Shown here: positions 24,125 through 33,008 of the stretch, one piece after another | How the letters are laid out: each line of letters starts with the position of its first letter | Numbering within the stretch: the stretch's first letter is position 1 | DNA from: UBA5336 sp964415675 | Lineage (GTDB): Bacteria > Pseudomonadota > Alphaproteobacteria > Caulobacterales > Hyphomonadaceae | Assembly: GCA_964415675.1 (NCBI GenBank) | Contig: CAYQBG010000007.1 | Coordinates: 121,117-185,116, forward strand | Length of the DNA: 64,000 nucleotides | Direction: 5' to 3' | Notes under the pieces: generated by a model | Database searches by the model: none | What the model saw: only the letters and a program-made list of their open reading frames with translations | Told to the model about the DNA's origin: nothing | Position numbers and translations under genes: made by a program

Positions 24125-24946
24125 TTAACCGCTTGCCGCGTCGCCGGACATCAGCGTGATTTCCACGCGGCGATTGGCGATGCGTCCGGCCCGGCTGTCA
24201 TTGCTGGCCACCGGATTGCTTTCGCCCTGCCCGGATGCCGTTATCCGGCGCGCGGCTACGCCATTTTCAGTCATCAGGTCGGCGACCGACTGGGCGCGGC
24301 GCTCCGACAGGCGCTGATTATAGGTGGTTGGACCGGTCGAGTCTGTGTGGCCGGCGATGCGAACACTCATGCCTGGATGAGACTCCAGAAACTCCGCGAG
24401 AGCAGAGAGGCGGTCGCTGGCATCGCCGGAAAGGGCCGCGCTCTCCAGAGCGAAACCGATATTGCGCAGCGTGAACATGGTCCCATCGGACGTTTCGCGG
24501 ACCTCGAAAGCGCCAAGCGCTTCGCCGAGCGCAGCCAGATCGGCATCGACGCTGCGACTGTTACACTGCTGCAATCGCTCACGCGTTGTGGCGAGTTCGC
24601 TGGCGCAGCTTGTCGCTTCGCCGCGGGCCGCATTCAGGGCATCTTCCATATCCTGGGCGGAACCGCGCAGGGTTTCCAGTTCGCCTTTTGTCAGGGAAAG
24701 GTCGACATAAGCGGTGGTGAGTTCAGAATTCGCCTCATAGGCGAATGCCTCACCATTCTCAAAGGCTTGTTCGGTCCGCTGCAGATAGGTGCGCGCCTCG
24801 CGTAGCTCGCCTTCGGCTGCCATGCCCGACGTTTCTGCATTCTCGACGGCCTGACGTGCGGCGCTCAGCCGCGAGTCGGAATCGAGCGTGGTTGCGCACC
24901 CCGCAATCATCAAGCCCAGGAGGGCGACGGCTATGGATCTCATCAT
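24125..24946 (-). CDS. OmpA-family outer-membrane lipoprotein
   Basis: Lipoprotein signal peptide with lipobox IAGC (Cys about residue 17), an Ala/Glu-rich coiled-coil region (about 30-140), and a C-terminal OmpA/MotB peptidoglycan-binding domain with the IAGHTDSTG, NQRLSERRAQSV and GQGESNPVASN motifs and the NRRVEI end. The 273-residue protein should tether outer membrane to murein. AAGGAG lies just upstream of the double ATG at 24946/24943. It is similar in layout to YiaD/Pal-like proteins but lies outside a tol-pal cluster. Confidence 0.9.
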   Translation of the reverse strand: MMRSIAVALLGLMIAGCATTLDSDSRLSAARQAVENAETSGMAAEGELREARTYLQRTEQAFENGEAFAYEANSELTTAYVDLSLTKGELETLRGSAQDMEDALNAARGEATSCASELATTRERLQQCNSRSVDADLAALGEALGAFEVRETSDGTMFTLRNIGFALESAALSGDASDRLSALAEFLESHPGMSVRIAGHTDSTGPTTYNQRLSERRAQSVADLMTENGVAARRITASGQGESNPVASNDSRAGRIANRRVEITLMSGDAASG

Positions 24947-25070
24947 TCTGAATCTCCTTCGTTCGTCTGCGCGCGCCGATCAGAGCGCCAGCTTGTTGTG
25001 GCTACCGTGTCATAGTTTGGCTCGGAGTTTAACCTTCGTCGCCTGTCAGGCGAGTCTGGACCATGACTTG

Positions 25071-27059
25071 TCAGGCCGGCTTGGTCTGTTCGCCGGAGGC
25101 CTGCGGGAGCGATCCATCGGCCTCGGCGTCTTTCTGGCCCCGTTCGGTCGTCTCGGGCGGGCCGAAGCTGATGAGTATGGTGCCGGCTCCGCCGCGCGCT
25201 TCGCGGTTTGGCCCCAGAAACTGAACGGTCCCATCGGACCGGATTTCCGCGATCAGATCAGCTTTCGGCCTGTCCTCGCGCAATTGGTCCAGGCCGTATT
25301 TTTCCGTGAGCTGCGTCTTGGAAAAGGTCCAGCCGCGATAATGGTCCCGGATCAGCTGGTCATAACCCCGACCGCGCCGGATCAGTGTGCGCCCGCGCGA
25401 GCTCATGCCAAGTGAACGCGGATCCTCTTCCTCGCTCTCCTGGCTTGAAAGCTGGAACACTTTGTGGCGGCCAAGTTCCGGGGCAAAGTGTCCCGAGACC
25501 AGCGCATTATACGGTTCATTGGCCGACAGGACCAGGGCCGTCTCGAACCGTGAATGATCAAGCCGGAGTTCGGCGTCTTCCGACAGGACTTCGCCAAAAA
25601 ACGTTTCCAGGCCAGCATCGCGCGCCGGACGAAGGCGGCGCCAGTTACCGTCGGCGACAATGACTTCGACCCCTGTATTCTTCAGTGTCCGGGCAAAATC
25701 GACGCTCCAGGGCGTTGCGCCGACAAGAAGGACGCCGGGTTTGCCGCGTCGGGCCAGGCCGAGCATCCGCGCCAGGGGCCCAATGCTGAACCCGTGAAGC
25801 ACAACTGTGGCAAACACCATCGCGAAGGCCAGCGGCCCGATCTGGTCGGCCCCGTGGATGTCAAAGCTGGAATTGCGCGACAAATCCACGAGCAATGAGC
25901 CGAACAGGCCAGATACGGCGACCGCAACGATCCCGCGCGGCGCAATCCAGCCGAGCAGCAAGGCCTCATTGCGAGACAGCGTGCCGAAAGTCGAAATCCA
26001 GACCGATAGCGGGCGAACTATGAACAGCATTGCGAGAATGAAGCCGGCGGTGCGCCAGTTGAGTGCCTGCGAGATAATGTCCGGTGTCAGGTTCGCCGTA
26101 AGGATGACGAATACGCCCGAGACGAGCAGCACTGCAATGTCTTCCTTGAACTTGCGTAATTCGTTCAGGCCGGCCAGCCGGGAATTGGCAAGATACATGC
26201 CATAGGCCGTGACGGCGACGAGGCCGATCTCTTTCTCAACAAATTCAGCCAGCGCATAGCATAGAAGGATCGAGGCGAAGATGATTGGCGCCTTCAGGAA
26301 TTCCGGCGTCCAGCCAGCACGGAAGGCCCGCACGATGGCCCAGCCGAAAGCTATGCCGAGAAAGACGCCAAAGGCTGCCGCAAAGATGACCCAGAGGGCC
26401 GCTGCCACGGCGCTCTCACCGGCTGAAAGCACCCGCACGACCTCGAAGGCGGCCACAGCGAACAGGGCGCCCACGGGATCGTTGACAATTCCCTCCCAGC
26501 GAAGCGCCGCGCCGGTGCGTCCGCCGAGCTTGGACTGGCGCAGGAGCGGGATGATCACCGTCGGCCCCGTAACCACCATGACACCGGCGAAAACAATTGA
26601 ACTCGCCCAGTCGAGACCGGCGACATAGAATGCGGCGAGCGATCCGAGCGCCCAGGCGAGCGGGCCGCCGAAAAACACCATTCGTCGCACGACAGGCCCG
26701 GCATCGCGCAGGTTCTGGAATTTCAGGACCAGTCCGCCCTCGAACAGGATCACCGCCACGGCCAGCGAGATGGCGGGGCGCAGCAGGTCGCCAAACTCGA
26801 CCGCCGGATTAAGCAGCGCGCCAGGCCGGCCAATATAGACAAGCGAGTCGGGATTGCCGAGTGTGACAGCCCAGAGCGGACCGACTGTCAGGCCCGCAAG
26901 GGCCATCAGAACGATCGCCGGAGCCTGCAGCCGCCAGGCCAGCCATTGAGCGCCAAGGCCCAATGCGCCGATCAGTGCAACCGAGAAGATCAGCGAGCCA
27001 TGGGCGCCGCCAGCAAGAAAAATGGCATCAAGCCCTGTCGCATAGGCAAGGTTCAGCAT
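25071..27059 (-). CDS. CPA1-type sodium/proton antiporter with C-terminal NAD-binding (TrkA-N-like) region
   Basis: An integral membrane exchanger: about twelve helices over residues 10-410, with the VVTGPTVIIPLL and NDPVGALFAV motifs of NhaP/CPA1 carriers, the latter holding the ion-binding ND pair. The cytoplasmic part starts with GKPGVLLVGATPWSVDFARTL, a Rossmann-like nucleotide-binding segment, then a further domain ending in a polar tail. Start is the ATG at 27059 (662 residues); a TTG at 27086 is in frame. The NAD-binding part suggests gating by nucleotide, an inference from KefC/TrkA-type systems. Confidence 0.88.
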   Translation of the reverse strand: MLNLAYATGLDAIFLAGGAHGSLIFSVALIGALGLGAQWLAWRLQAPAIVLMALAGLTVGPLWAVTLGNPDSLVYIGRPGALLNPAVEFGDLLRPAISLAVAVILFEGGLVLKFQNLRDAGPVVRRMVFFGGPLAWALGSLAAFYVAGLDWASSIVFAGVMVVTGPTVIIPLLRQSKLGGRTGAALRWEGIVNDPVGALFAVAAFEVVRVLSAGESAVAAALWVIFAAAFGVFLGIAFGWAIVRAFRAGWTPEFLKAPIIFASILLCYALAEFVEKEIGLVAVTAYGMYLANSRLAGLNELRKFKEDIAVLLVSGVFVILTANLTPDIISQALNWRTAGFILAMLFIVRPLSVWISTFGTLSRNEALLLGWIAPRGIVAVAVSGLFGSLLVDLSRNSSFDIHGADQIGPLAFAMVFATVVLHGFSIGPLARMLGLARRGKPGVLLVGATPWSVDFARTLKNTGVEVIVADGNWRRLRPARDAGLETFFGEVLSEDAELRLDHSRFETALVLSANEPYNALVSGHFAPELGRHKVFQLSSQESEEEDPRSLGMSSRGRTLIRRGRGYDQLIRDHYRGWTFSKTQLTEKYGLDQLREDRPKADLIAEIRSDGTVQFLGPNREARGGAGTILISFGPPETTERGQKDAEADGSLPQASGEQTKPA

Positions 27060-27101
27060 GTGAAGATCAGCCCCATATCCTGGCAAGCTTGCGCCAGAGC
27101 C

Positions 27102-27626
27102 TCAGACCTTGGCCCGTTCATTGTCTTCGGCAAAGTCGAAACCGATCTCGCGGGTCCCAAAATCGCCCTCGCGATAGCGGTCGATCCGCGTGTCAAACCA
27201 GTCGCGAACATGATCGTAGATCATGGCGTAAAAGGGTTCCGGGTCATTTTCAGCAAGTGGCAGCCGGAAAGTGTAGTCCTCACCACCCTTGATTTCGACG
27301 GTCAGGTCCTCCCCCGATTTGCGGCATTCGAGTGTCAGGCGCAGCCAGTCGGTTCCCTTGGTCACGCGAATGGCCAGGCCGAAGCTCACAGGGCCAAGCG
27401 GCCGGAATCCCCTTGCCGGCATTGAGAAGGCCTGATCGCCATAGGGACGCGGCTGGAACTGTCCCATAGGGGGTACAAGATGAACGCAAGCGCCATCCAT
27501 TGCGCCGAGATAGTCACAGAACCCCTGGCGCAGCTCTTCTGCGAGCCGACGGATTCGGTCATAGTTCTCGCTTGCGAGCTGTTGGTAGGTTTCAACCGTG
27601 CTGAGAAGATCGTCGAAGCGGGCCAT
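27102..27626 (-). CDS. Conserved hypothetical cytosolic protein
   Basis: A 174-residue soluble, acidic protein with no signal peptide or membrane segment. It starts MARFDDLLSTVETYQ and is helical at the N-terminus, then has a probable beta-sheet domain (SFGLAIRVTKGTDWLRLTLECRK) and an acidic C-terminal helix with YDHVRDWFDTRID. I recognise no family. GAGG seven bases before the ATG supports the start. It lies 42 bases upstream of the antiporter on the same strand, so the two may be co-transcribed. Confidence 0.7.
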   Translation of the reverse strand: MARFDDLLSTVETYQQLASENYDRIRRLAEELRQGFCDYLGAMDGACVHLVPPMGQFQPRPYGDQAFSMPARGFRPLGPVSFGLAIRVTKGTDWLRLTLECRKSGEDLTVEIKGGEDYTFRLPLAENDPEPFYAMIYDHVRDWFDTRIDRYREGDFGTREIGFDFAEDNERAKV

Positions 27627-27761
27627 GCGCGAACCTCATCCGTATGCGCGGGGAGCAAGGATCCCGGCGGGGCTGGCCTTATGCGCCTTAAACAGCCCAA
27701 ACGGGAGATTGAGCCTGCAGGCACGCGAATGGCCGCGACTTAGGCTGAACTGACGGGCGGA

Positions 27762-28199
27762 TCAAGACTCGTTGACTTCGCTGGCCCTGTTGCCGGGCTC
27801 GCTCTGGTGCCCGGCTTTCAGCTGCATCCAGTAAAATTGCAGCCCGAGATAGGCCAGCACAACGCCCGCGCCTGCCGCTCCCAGCGTGTTCAGCATCTCT
27901 CCGCGGGCTGGCATGACGATGAGCTCCAGGAACGCGGCGAACACCATGACCAGCATTGCCGCGGCGCCCCGCCGGCCCAGACCGATTGTGAAAGTGGCCC
28001 AGATCGTGAGCGAAGCGAAAGCGGCCATGCGAACAAATTCATGCTGCAGCGCAAATAATTCCTCCCCCGGCGTCCAGGCCGCAGCCTTCAGGGCCACAAG
28101 GACGGCGATAAGGCCTGTCAGCGCCGTCGCGATCCGCTCGGCGGTGCCGTGGACCCAGTAGCTGCGCTCAATCGCCTGTCCGAGTGCGCGGTCATTCAT
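27762..28199 (-). CDS. Hypothetical four-helix membrane protein
   Basis: A 145-residue protein with four hydrophobic segments (about residues 22-41, 55-73, 77-95 and 102-121) and hydrophilic ends. An excellent ribosome site (AGGAG then GGAA) precedes the ATG. No recognised family. It sits between an unidentified cytosolic gene and motA on the same strand, 130 bases from motA; no functional link is visible. Confidence 0.7.
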   Translation of the reverse strand: MNDRALGQAIERSYWVHGTAERIATALTGLIAVLVALKAAAWTPGEELFALQHEFVRMAAFASLTIWATFTIGLGRRGAAAMLVMVFAAFLELIVMPARGEMLNTLGAAGAGVVLAYLGLQFYWMQLKAGHQSEPGNRASEVNES

Positions 28200-28329
28200 G
28201 TTCCTGCTCCTGTGGGTCCATCACCAGCTGTCCTAGCTCGAGAGACTTTCCATCTGTTTGGCGGCGAGGCCCGGTTTTGCGTGCCCGTGTTAAGCTTTCT
28301 GCAGAACAACCACCTGAAGGCGGAACTGT

Positions 28330-29220
28330 TCATGCGGCAATGTCCCTGGCGCTGGCAAAACGGGTGGCCTGAATGTGGCGGTCGAGCGCCTCCAGGGGCG
28401 GGCGGCGGTCGGCCGGGATGCTGGCCAGCGCCATTTCCAGCGCAACGCGTGGTGGTGCGCCTGTGGCGAATGCGGAGATGAAACGGCTGGCAGCCTCAAG
28501 CGCACCCGCATCGTCCTCGACGATCTGGCCAAACCGTGAGGCAACGGGCCCGACCAGGCCATATGCGAGGAAAACGCCAAGAAATGTACCCAGAAGAGCG
28601 CTGGCAATCATGGCTCCGATAACAGCTGTTGACTGGTCGATGGCCGCCATCGTCTTGATAATTCCCAGAACCGCAGCAACGATACCCAGCGCGGGCAGCG
28701 CATCGGCAAGTGTGTGCAGCGCCGATACGGCCCGCATCCGCTCAGCCCCGCGCATGTCGATGACCTGCTGCATCTGTTCATTTACGCGGTGTGGATCGCG
28801 CATATCGATAGCCATGAGGCGATAGGCATCGCAGACAAGGTCGCGCATGTCGCAGTCGTCAACAACCATCGGCGCGCGCGCAAACAGCTCTGATGTGTCG
28901 GGCGCGTCGAGATCGGCCTCCACGGCGACATGACCGGCCTGGCGAATGCGGCGAGATATCTCGTAGAGAAGCGCCAGCATGTCCCGGTAAGCCTCCCGAT
29001 CCCAGCCTGAGCCTCTGAAGGCGCGCACAAAGCCGCCGGCAGCCTGGCGGGCAACAGAAGGCGAGTTTCCGAGCAAGAGCGTCGCCAGCGCCGTGCCGCA
29101 GATCAGCGCGAGTTCGAAGGGAAGCGCCTCAAGCACGGCTTCGGCGCCGGTCGCATAAAGACCGCCTGCGATAAGGACCACGAGAAGGATGAGGCCGGCA
29201 ATCTGGGTCATTATCATCAT
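28330..29220 (-). CDS. motA: MotA-like flagellar stator protein (proton-channel family)
   Basis: MotA/TolQ/ExbB-type inner-membrane protein, 296 residues: two N-terminal helices (about 5-22 and 33-50), a large cytoplasmic loop, and the conserved PALGIVAAVLGIIKTM third helix and LLGTFLGVFLAYGLVGPVA fourth helix that line the proton path. The GTFLG turn and the Pro at the start of helix 3 match stator MotA. No motB is adjacent on either side, so it is orphaned, or it belongs to a non-flagellar MotA-like group. Three clustered ATGs (29220, 29217, 29211) leave the exact start open; AGGGA favours 29217. Confidence 0.82.
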   Translation of the reverse strand: MMIMTQIAGLILLVVLIAGGLYATGAEAVLEALPFELALICGTALATLLLGNSPSVARQAAGGFVRAFRGSGWDREAYRDMLALLYEISRRIRQAGHVAVEADLDAPDTSELFARAPMVVDDCDMRDLVCDAYRLMAIDMRDPHRVNEQMQQVIDMRGAERMRAVSALHTLADALPALGIVAAVLGIIKTMAAIDQSTAVIGAMIASALLGTFLGVFLAYGLVGPVASRFGQIVEDDAGALEAASRFISAFATGAPPRVALEMALASIPADRRPPLEALDRHIQATRFASARDIAA

Positions 29221-29524
29221 GTTCCCTGATGGATGGCGGGGCAGGCTCTAAACTGCGCGATGAAACTTAAGGGGCCATTGAGATGCGACGGTGGTCACGC
29301 GATGCACATCGTGCTGCGATGAGCGAATTGTTTCGCCTGCCAGCCTCTGTTAGTTTCCACATCGTCAGAAGGGGCGAAGTTTTGGAGTGGATCGGTATGC
29401 GGGTCCTTGAGAAGCTCGGGTTCACGCTTCGGTTGAATGACCAGGCCGGCAGCATCGGTTTGTGTAACCCGGTGTTAAGGCTGACAAAGGTAAATAACAG
29501 ACAACATCCGAGAGGAGGTTCTTG
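29221..29524. other. 304-base intergenic region between motA and a secreted protein gene
   Basis: Divergent promoter region with no supported gene. An open frame from 29283 is short, lacks a ribosome site and has unbiased codon use. AT-richer sequence near 29475-29500 probably carries the promoter of the plus-strand gene, whose AGGAGG lies at 29513-29518. Confidence 0.5.
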
Positions 29525-30010
29525 ATGAAGACTGTGCTCGCTGCTCTTGCCATGACCCTTGCGACAGGTTCGGCCACGGCCCAGCAATACGCGTCCGCAG
29601 ATGGCTATCGCGTTTGCCCTCAGGCCCAGACCGTTCAGGGCATTGACGTCGTCAAGCAGACCTGTGGTTCGCTGAAAGCGCCGAGTTTCTCGAATGCGAG
29701 CTTTGATTCGCTGTCAGAACTCAAGGCCGCTGAGGCCGAACGCGAAGCGTTTGAAGTCAAGGTGGCCGAATACGGCAGCTGCGTGACCAGCTTCATTAAT
29801 TCTTACCGACGCCCGGGAGCAGATGCCAATTCGAAGGCACCGGACCAGGCCGCTTGCGCGCATGCCTGGGCTCAGGACCAGGCCACTGAAGTGGTGCGTG
29901 ACTATGGCCGCGCCTGCATCGATTTCTCAAACCGCTCCATGACAGACGGCAAGATCGACCCATGGAGCGGAGCGTGCTACCCGACCGTGCCGGGCTCCGG
30001 ACGCGGCTGA
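29525..30010 (+). CDS. Hypothetical secreted protein
   Basis: A 161-residue protein with a signal peptide (MKTVLAALAMTLATGSATAQ) and a small mature domain containing Cys in VCPQ, QTCGS, GSCV, AACAH, RACID and GACYP; six cysteines suggest disulfides. No family recognised. The start is the ATG at 29525, six bases after AGGAGG. The stop is followed 47 bases later by an MFS gene in the same direction. Confidence 0.72.
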   Translation: MKTVLAALAMTLATGSATAQQYASADGYRVCPQAQTVQGIDVVKQTCGSLKAPSFSNASFDSLSELKAAEAEREAFEVKVAEYGSCVTSFINSYRRPGADANSKAPDQAACAHAWAQDQATEVVRDYGRACIDFSNRSMTDGKIDPWSGACYPTVPGSGRG

Positions 30011-30057
30011 CCCTTCGGCATACTTGATATTTTCATGCGTCCGCCGGATGAAGGGGC

Positions 30058-31344
30058 ATGGACGCACCTGATGATATGAATGACCCGGACATAGCGCCGC
30101 GGCCTGATCGCCGCGGCGCTTTTCGTCTGTTGTTCTTTGCGCTTGCCGTCATCGGTGCGGGCAACACGATGCTGATCGCGGCCGTGCTGCCGCCACTGAC
30201 ACGCGATCTGGGCTTACCAGACTGGATGGCGGGGGCGATTTTCTCGCTATCAGCCGCCATGTGGGTCGTCATGAGCCCGTTCTGGGGCCGCAAATCCAAT
30301 AGCTGGGGACGGCGCAAGGTCGCCGCGCTTGGACTGGCCGGCTATTCGGCTTCCATGCTGCTGTTCGGCGTGTCTGGCCTTCTCGCCCTCACCGGCATTG
30401 TCACAATTCCGATCGTCATTTTCGCGATGTTGCTCGCTTCGCGCTCATTGTTCGGTCTGTTCGGATCCGGGACCAATCCGGCAGCGCAGGCTTATGTGGC
30501 CGACCGCACCGATCCGAATAACCGAACGGCCGAAATCGCGTCGGTGACCGCCGGGCACAGTTTCGGCACTGTTGCGGGACCAGCCTTTGCTGCGGCGCTC
30601 GTGGCCGTTTTTGGTCTTCTGACGCCGGTTTTCCTCACATTTTTCCTTGCCGCCGCCATGTCCTGGCTGATCCTGCGGCGGCTGCCAGAGGATACACCAC
30701 CGAAGCGCGCTGTCGGGGGTGTGCGGATCACAAAGAAGGGGCTGTGGCGCGACCGCAGGGTTGTCGCTTACCTGATCTTTGCGACGGCACTTTCGCTGGT
30801 CACCGGAGTCCTGGTTCAGACCTTCGTCTTCGCGGTCATGGACAAGATGGACGTGCAGGGCGCCCAGGCCGCGCAGTTTACGGGACCGGCCTTCATGATC
30901 GGCGCGATGGCGACATTGCTCGCCCAGCTTGTCCTGATCCCACGCCTCGATATGTCGAACCGGCGGTTGATGGTGTTCGGTGCGCTGTCGATTTCTTTCG
31001 GGGCGTTTCTCATCGTCCCGGCGCAGGATTTCGCGACCCTGATCGTGGCGCAGTTTGCCATCGGACTCGGGCAGGGGCTTGCGCGGCCAGGTTTTTTTGC
31101 CGGCGCTTCTCTTGCTGTAGATGCGGAAGAGCAGGGCGATATTGCCGGCCTTGTCATGGCAACAAATGCCATCGGTTTTGTGGTGTCGCCCTTCTTCGGC
31201 CCTTGGATGTACGAGTTTGCCCACCCCTCAGTGCCGTTCCTGATCGCGGGAACAGTGCTTCTGGTGATGGCGCCCTTCGCAGCGATCACCGCCAATCCTG
31301 TGGCGGAAGAACGCGCCGGGGAGACACCCGGTGATGGCACCTAG
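30058..31344 (+). CDS. Major facilitator superfamily transporter
   Basis: A 428-residue carrier with twelve predicted helices. The loop 2-3 signature GRKSNSWGRRKVAALGLAGY is a good match to the MFS motif GxxxDxxGRR, and helix 5 has the GTVAGPAFA motif-C-like pattern typical of drug/proton antiporters (exporters). AAGGGG precedes the ATG. Substrate is unknown; the motif C-like GP pair suggests efflux. Convergent with an SDR gene 27 bases away. Confidence 0.88.
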   Translation: MDAPDDMNDPDIAPRPDRRGAFRLLFFALAVIGAGNTMLIAAVLPPLTRDLGLPDWMAGAIFSLSAAMWVVMSPFWGRKSNSWGRRKVAALGLAGYSASMLLFGVSGLLALTGIVTIPIVIFAMLLASRSLFGLFGSGTNPAAQAYVADRTDPNNRTAEIASVTAGHSFGTVAGPAFAAALVAVFGLLTPVFLTFFLAAAMSWLILRRLPEDTPPKRAVGGVRITKKGLWRDRRVVAYLIFATALSLVTGVLVQTFVFAVMDKMDVQGAQAAQFTGPAFMIGAMATLLAQLVLIPRLDMSNRRLMVFGALSISFGAFLIVPAQDFATLIVAQFAIGLGQGLARPGFFAGASLAVDAEEQGDIAGLVMATNAIGFVVSPFFGPWMYEFAHPSVPFLIAGTVLLVMAPFAAITANPVAEERAGETPGDGT

Positions 31345-31371
31345 CCTGTTCCGGAGCTCAGCGAAAAAAGT

Positions 31372-32229
31372 CTAGTTCGATCTGGGCTTGAGGCCGAAAC
31401 GACCGGCAAAGACCTTGTCGAGCCACCGCTTGGGTAAGCGCCGGGCAATGGTCCAGTTGGTCAGTCTGTCGGGGACAGGCGCATAGCGCGCTTTCGGTTT
31501 CTTCTCGCTAAGCGCGGTTTCGATCACTGCAGACACCTTGTCGGGCTCAAGCCCGCTGCGCCCGCCATCCAGCATTGACTGCGAAAATTTGCTGATCGCC
31601 GCAGCCCATTCGCTGTCCTGGTAAGGTGCGTCCGAATTGGCCTGCTCTGCCTTGTCCCAGATTGGTGTCTGTACCGCCCCAGGCCCGACCGCGATGGCAT
31701 CGATCCCATAGATCATCAGCTCCCGGCGCAACGTATCGGTCACACTCTCCAGAGCGTGTTTGGTGGCTGTATAGGCACCGAGAAAGGGTGAAGCGATGAC
31801 ACCGCCCACGCTGGTGATATTGACAATACGCCCCGGCAAACCCTTACGCGCCCGGTCCATGCCCAGAAGCGGCGCAAAACCCTGGCTGCATGCGAGCGCA
31901 CCGAAAAGATTGACTTCGAAATGGCGCCGCACACTATCCATGGGCTGGATCGCCAGCGGACCCATTTCCGCGATCCCGGCATTGTTGACGAGACCGGCAA
32001 GGGTTTCGCCTTTCAGCGCCGCTTCGACGGTGTCAACAGCCTTTGCGATTGAGCCTGTATCCGTCACATCAAGCATCAGCGGTCTCAAGTCACCGCTCGC
32101 GCCGGAGAGCGCCTCGGCATCTTCAGGCTTGCGCACGCCGGCAAAGACGGTCCAGCCGCGCCCGGCAAGATACTCGGCGGCCGAACGGCCAATGCCGGAC
32201 GAGGCGCCTGAGATGACAACAGTTTTCAT
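31372..32229 (-). CDS. Short-chain dehydrogenase/reductase
   Basis: Classical SDR of 285 residues with an intact active site: nucleotide-binding GASSGIG (residues 8-14), NNAG near 87, and the catalytic Ser in NITSVGG with YTATK carrying the Tyr and Lys. The C-terminal extension, ending RFGLKPRSN, is basic, like SDRs acting on membrane-associated substrates. AAGGAG eight bases before the ATG supports the start. Substrate cannot be inferred. Confidence 0.9.
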   Translation of the reverse strand: MKTVVISGASSGIGRSAAEYLAGRGWTVFAGVRKPEDAEALSGASGDLRPLMLDVTDTGSIAKAVDTVEAALKGETLAGLVNNAGIAEMGPLAIQPMDSVRRHFEVNLFGALACSQGFAPLLGMDRARKGLPGRIVNITSVGGVIASPFLGAYTATKHALESVTDTLRRELMIYGIDAIAVGPGAVQTPIWDKAEQANSDAPYQDSEWAAAISKFSQSMLDGGRSGLEPDKVSAVIETALSEKKPKARYAPVPDRLTNWTIARRLPKRWLDKVFAGRFGLKPRSN

Positions 32230-32298
32230 ACGGCCGGCTCCTTGAGGGGCAAAACAGGATGGTCCTGAAAGAGAATACGCCGTGGAGAGCGTTCCGGT

Positions 32299-32694
32299 TC
32301 AGTCGCTCCGCCCGCCTTCAATCAAGCGCAGCGCTGGTTGCCGCGCTGGCTCGGGATCGGCCGGTTCGTCGCGTGTCTCGTCGCAGGGATCGTCCGGCAC
32401 AAGACCATGCAGCGGTTTTCGGGACCTCATGCCCTTGCGACCTTTGCCCCGCGCCTTCTTGTCGATTTCCTTCAGCTTGAATTCCTGAAGGGCAGATAGC
32501 GGGGCTTCAAGATCGCCCTTGGACGGGTCTGCAAAAGCCGAGCCATAGGTTTCGATCCGCGCTCCGACCTCTTCCAGGAATTCTCGCTCCCAGTCGGTGA
32601 GCGCGGGGCCCAGCCCTGCTTCGGCAAGTTCAGAGGCGCGCCGCAGCTTTCGCAACGCCTTACGCTTTTTCCGCTCATCCACATCCCGGGCCAT
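32299..32694 (-). CDS. Conserved hypothetical protein, highly charged
   Basis: A 131-residue, Lys/Arg/Glu-rich soluble protein: basic N-terminal helix (MARDVDERKKRKALRKLRR), a middle segment LTDWEREFLEEVGARIETYGSAF, then KAR/GRK-rich and a Pro/Asp-rich tail. No family recognised with certainty. The start is the ATG at 32694, immediately after gapR on the same strand (13 bases), suggesting a gapR operon. The longer in-frame extension overlaps gapR and is not plausible. Confidence 0.7.
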   Translation of the reverse strand: MARDVDERKKRKALRKLRRASELAEAGLGPALTDWEREFLEEVGARIETYGSAFADPSKGDLEAPLSALQEFKLKEIDKKARGKGRKGMRSRKPLHGLVPDDPCDETRDEPADPEPARQPALRLIEGGRSD

Positions 32695-32707
32695 AAGCTG
32701 AAGCTTA

Positions 32708-32965
32708 TCAGATTTCGCCCAGCGCGGCGAGATAGGTGTCGAGCACCATTTCTTCTTCTTCGCGCTCCTGTTGGTCCTTCTTGCGGATGCGAATGACCTG
32801 GCGGAGCGCCTTGGTGTCAAAGCCAAAGGCCTTGGCTTCGGCAAAGACCTCCTTGATCTGTTCGGCGACCTCTTTCTTCTCTTCTTCCAGTCTTTCGATG
32901 CGTTCGATCGTCTGTTTCAGCTTCTCACGGGCGCTTTCGGTGAGAGCCGTGGTTCCTGCATCCAT
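32708..32965 (-). CDS. gapR: GapR-family DNA-binding protein (DUF2312)
   Basis: Nucleoid-associated protein that binds overtwisted, AT-rich DNA ahead of replication and transcription in Caulobacter. The 85-residue product matches the DUF2312 pattern: a long charged coiled coil (KLKQTIERIERLEEEKKEVAEQ, split by a helix break), then AKAFGFDTKALRQVIRIRKKD, followed by EEEMVLDTYLAALG. A very strong ribosome site (GGAGGAGG) precedes ATG 32965. This gene is a marker of alphaproteobacteria. Confidence 0.93.
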   Translation of the reverse strand: MDAGTTALTESAREKLKQTIERIERLEEEKKEVAEQIKEVFAEAKAFGFDTKALRQVIRIRKKDQQEREEEEMVLDTYLAALGEI

Positions 32966-33008
32966 GCGGGACCTCCTCCAAGTCTGATGGCAAACGGGGC
33001 TCTTAGCC

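Noticed and set aside
29283..29525. 80-codon plus-strand frame in the motA upstream gap
   Set aside because: No ribosome site at its start and no family; it reaches into the ribosome site of the next gene.
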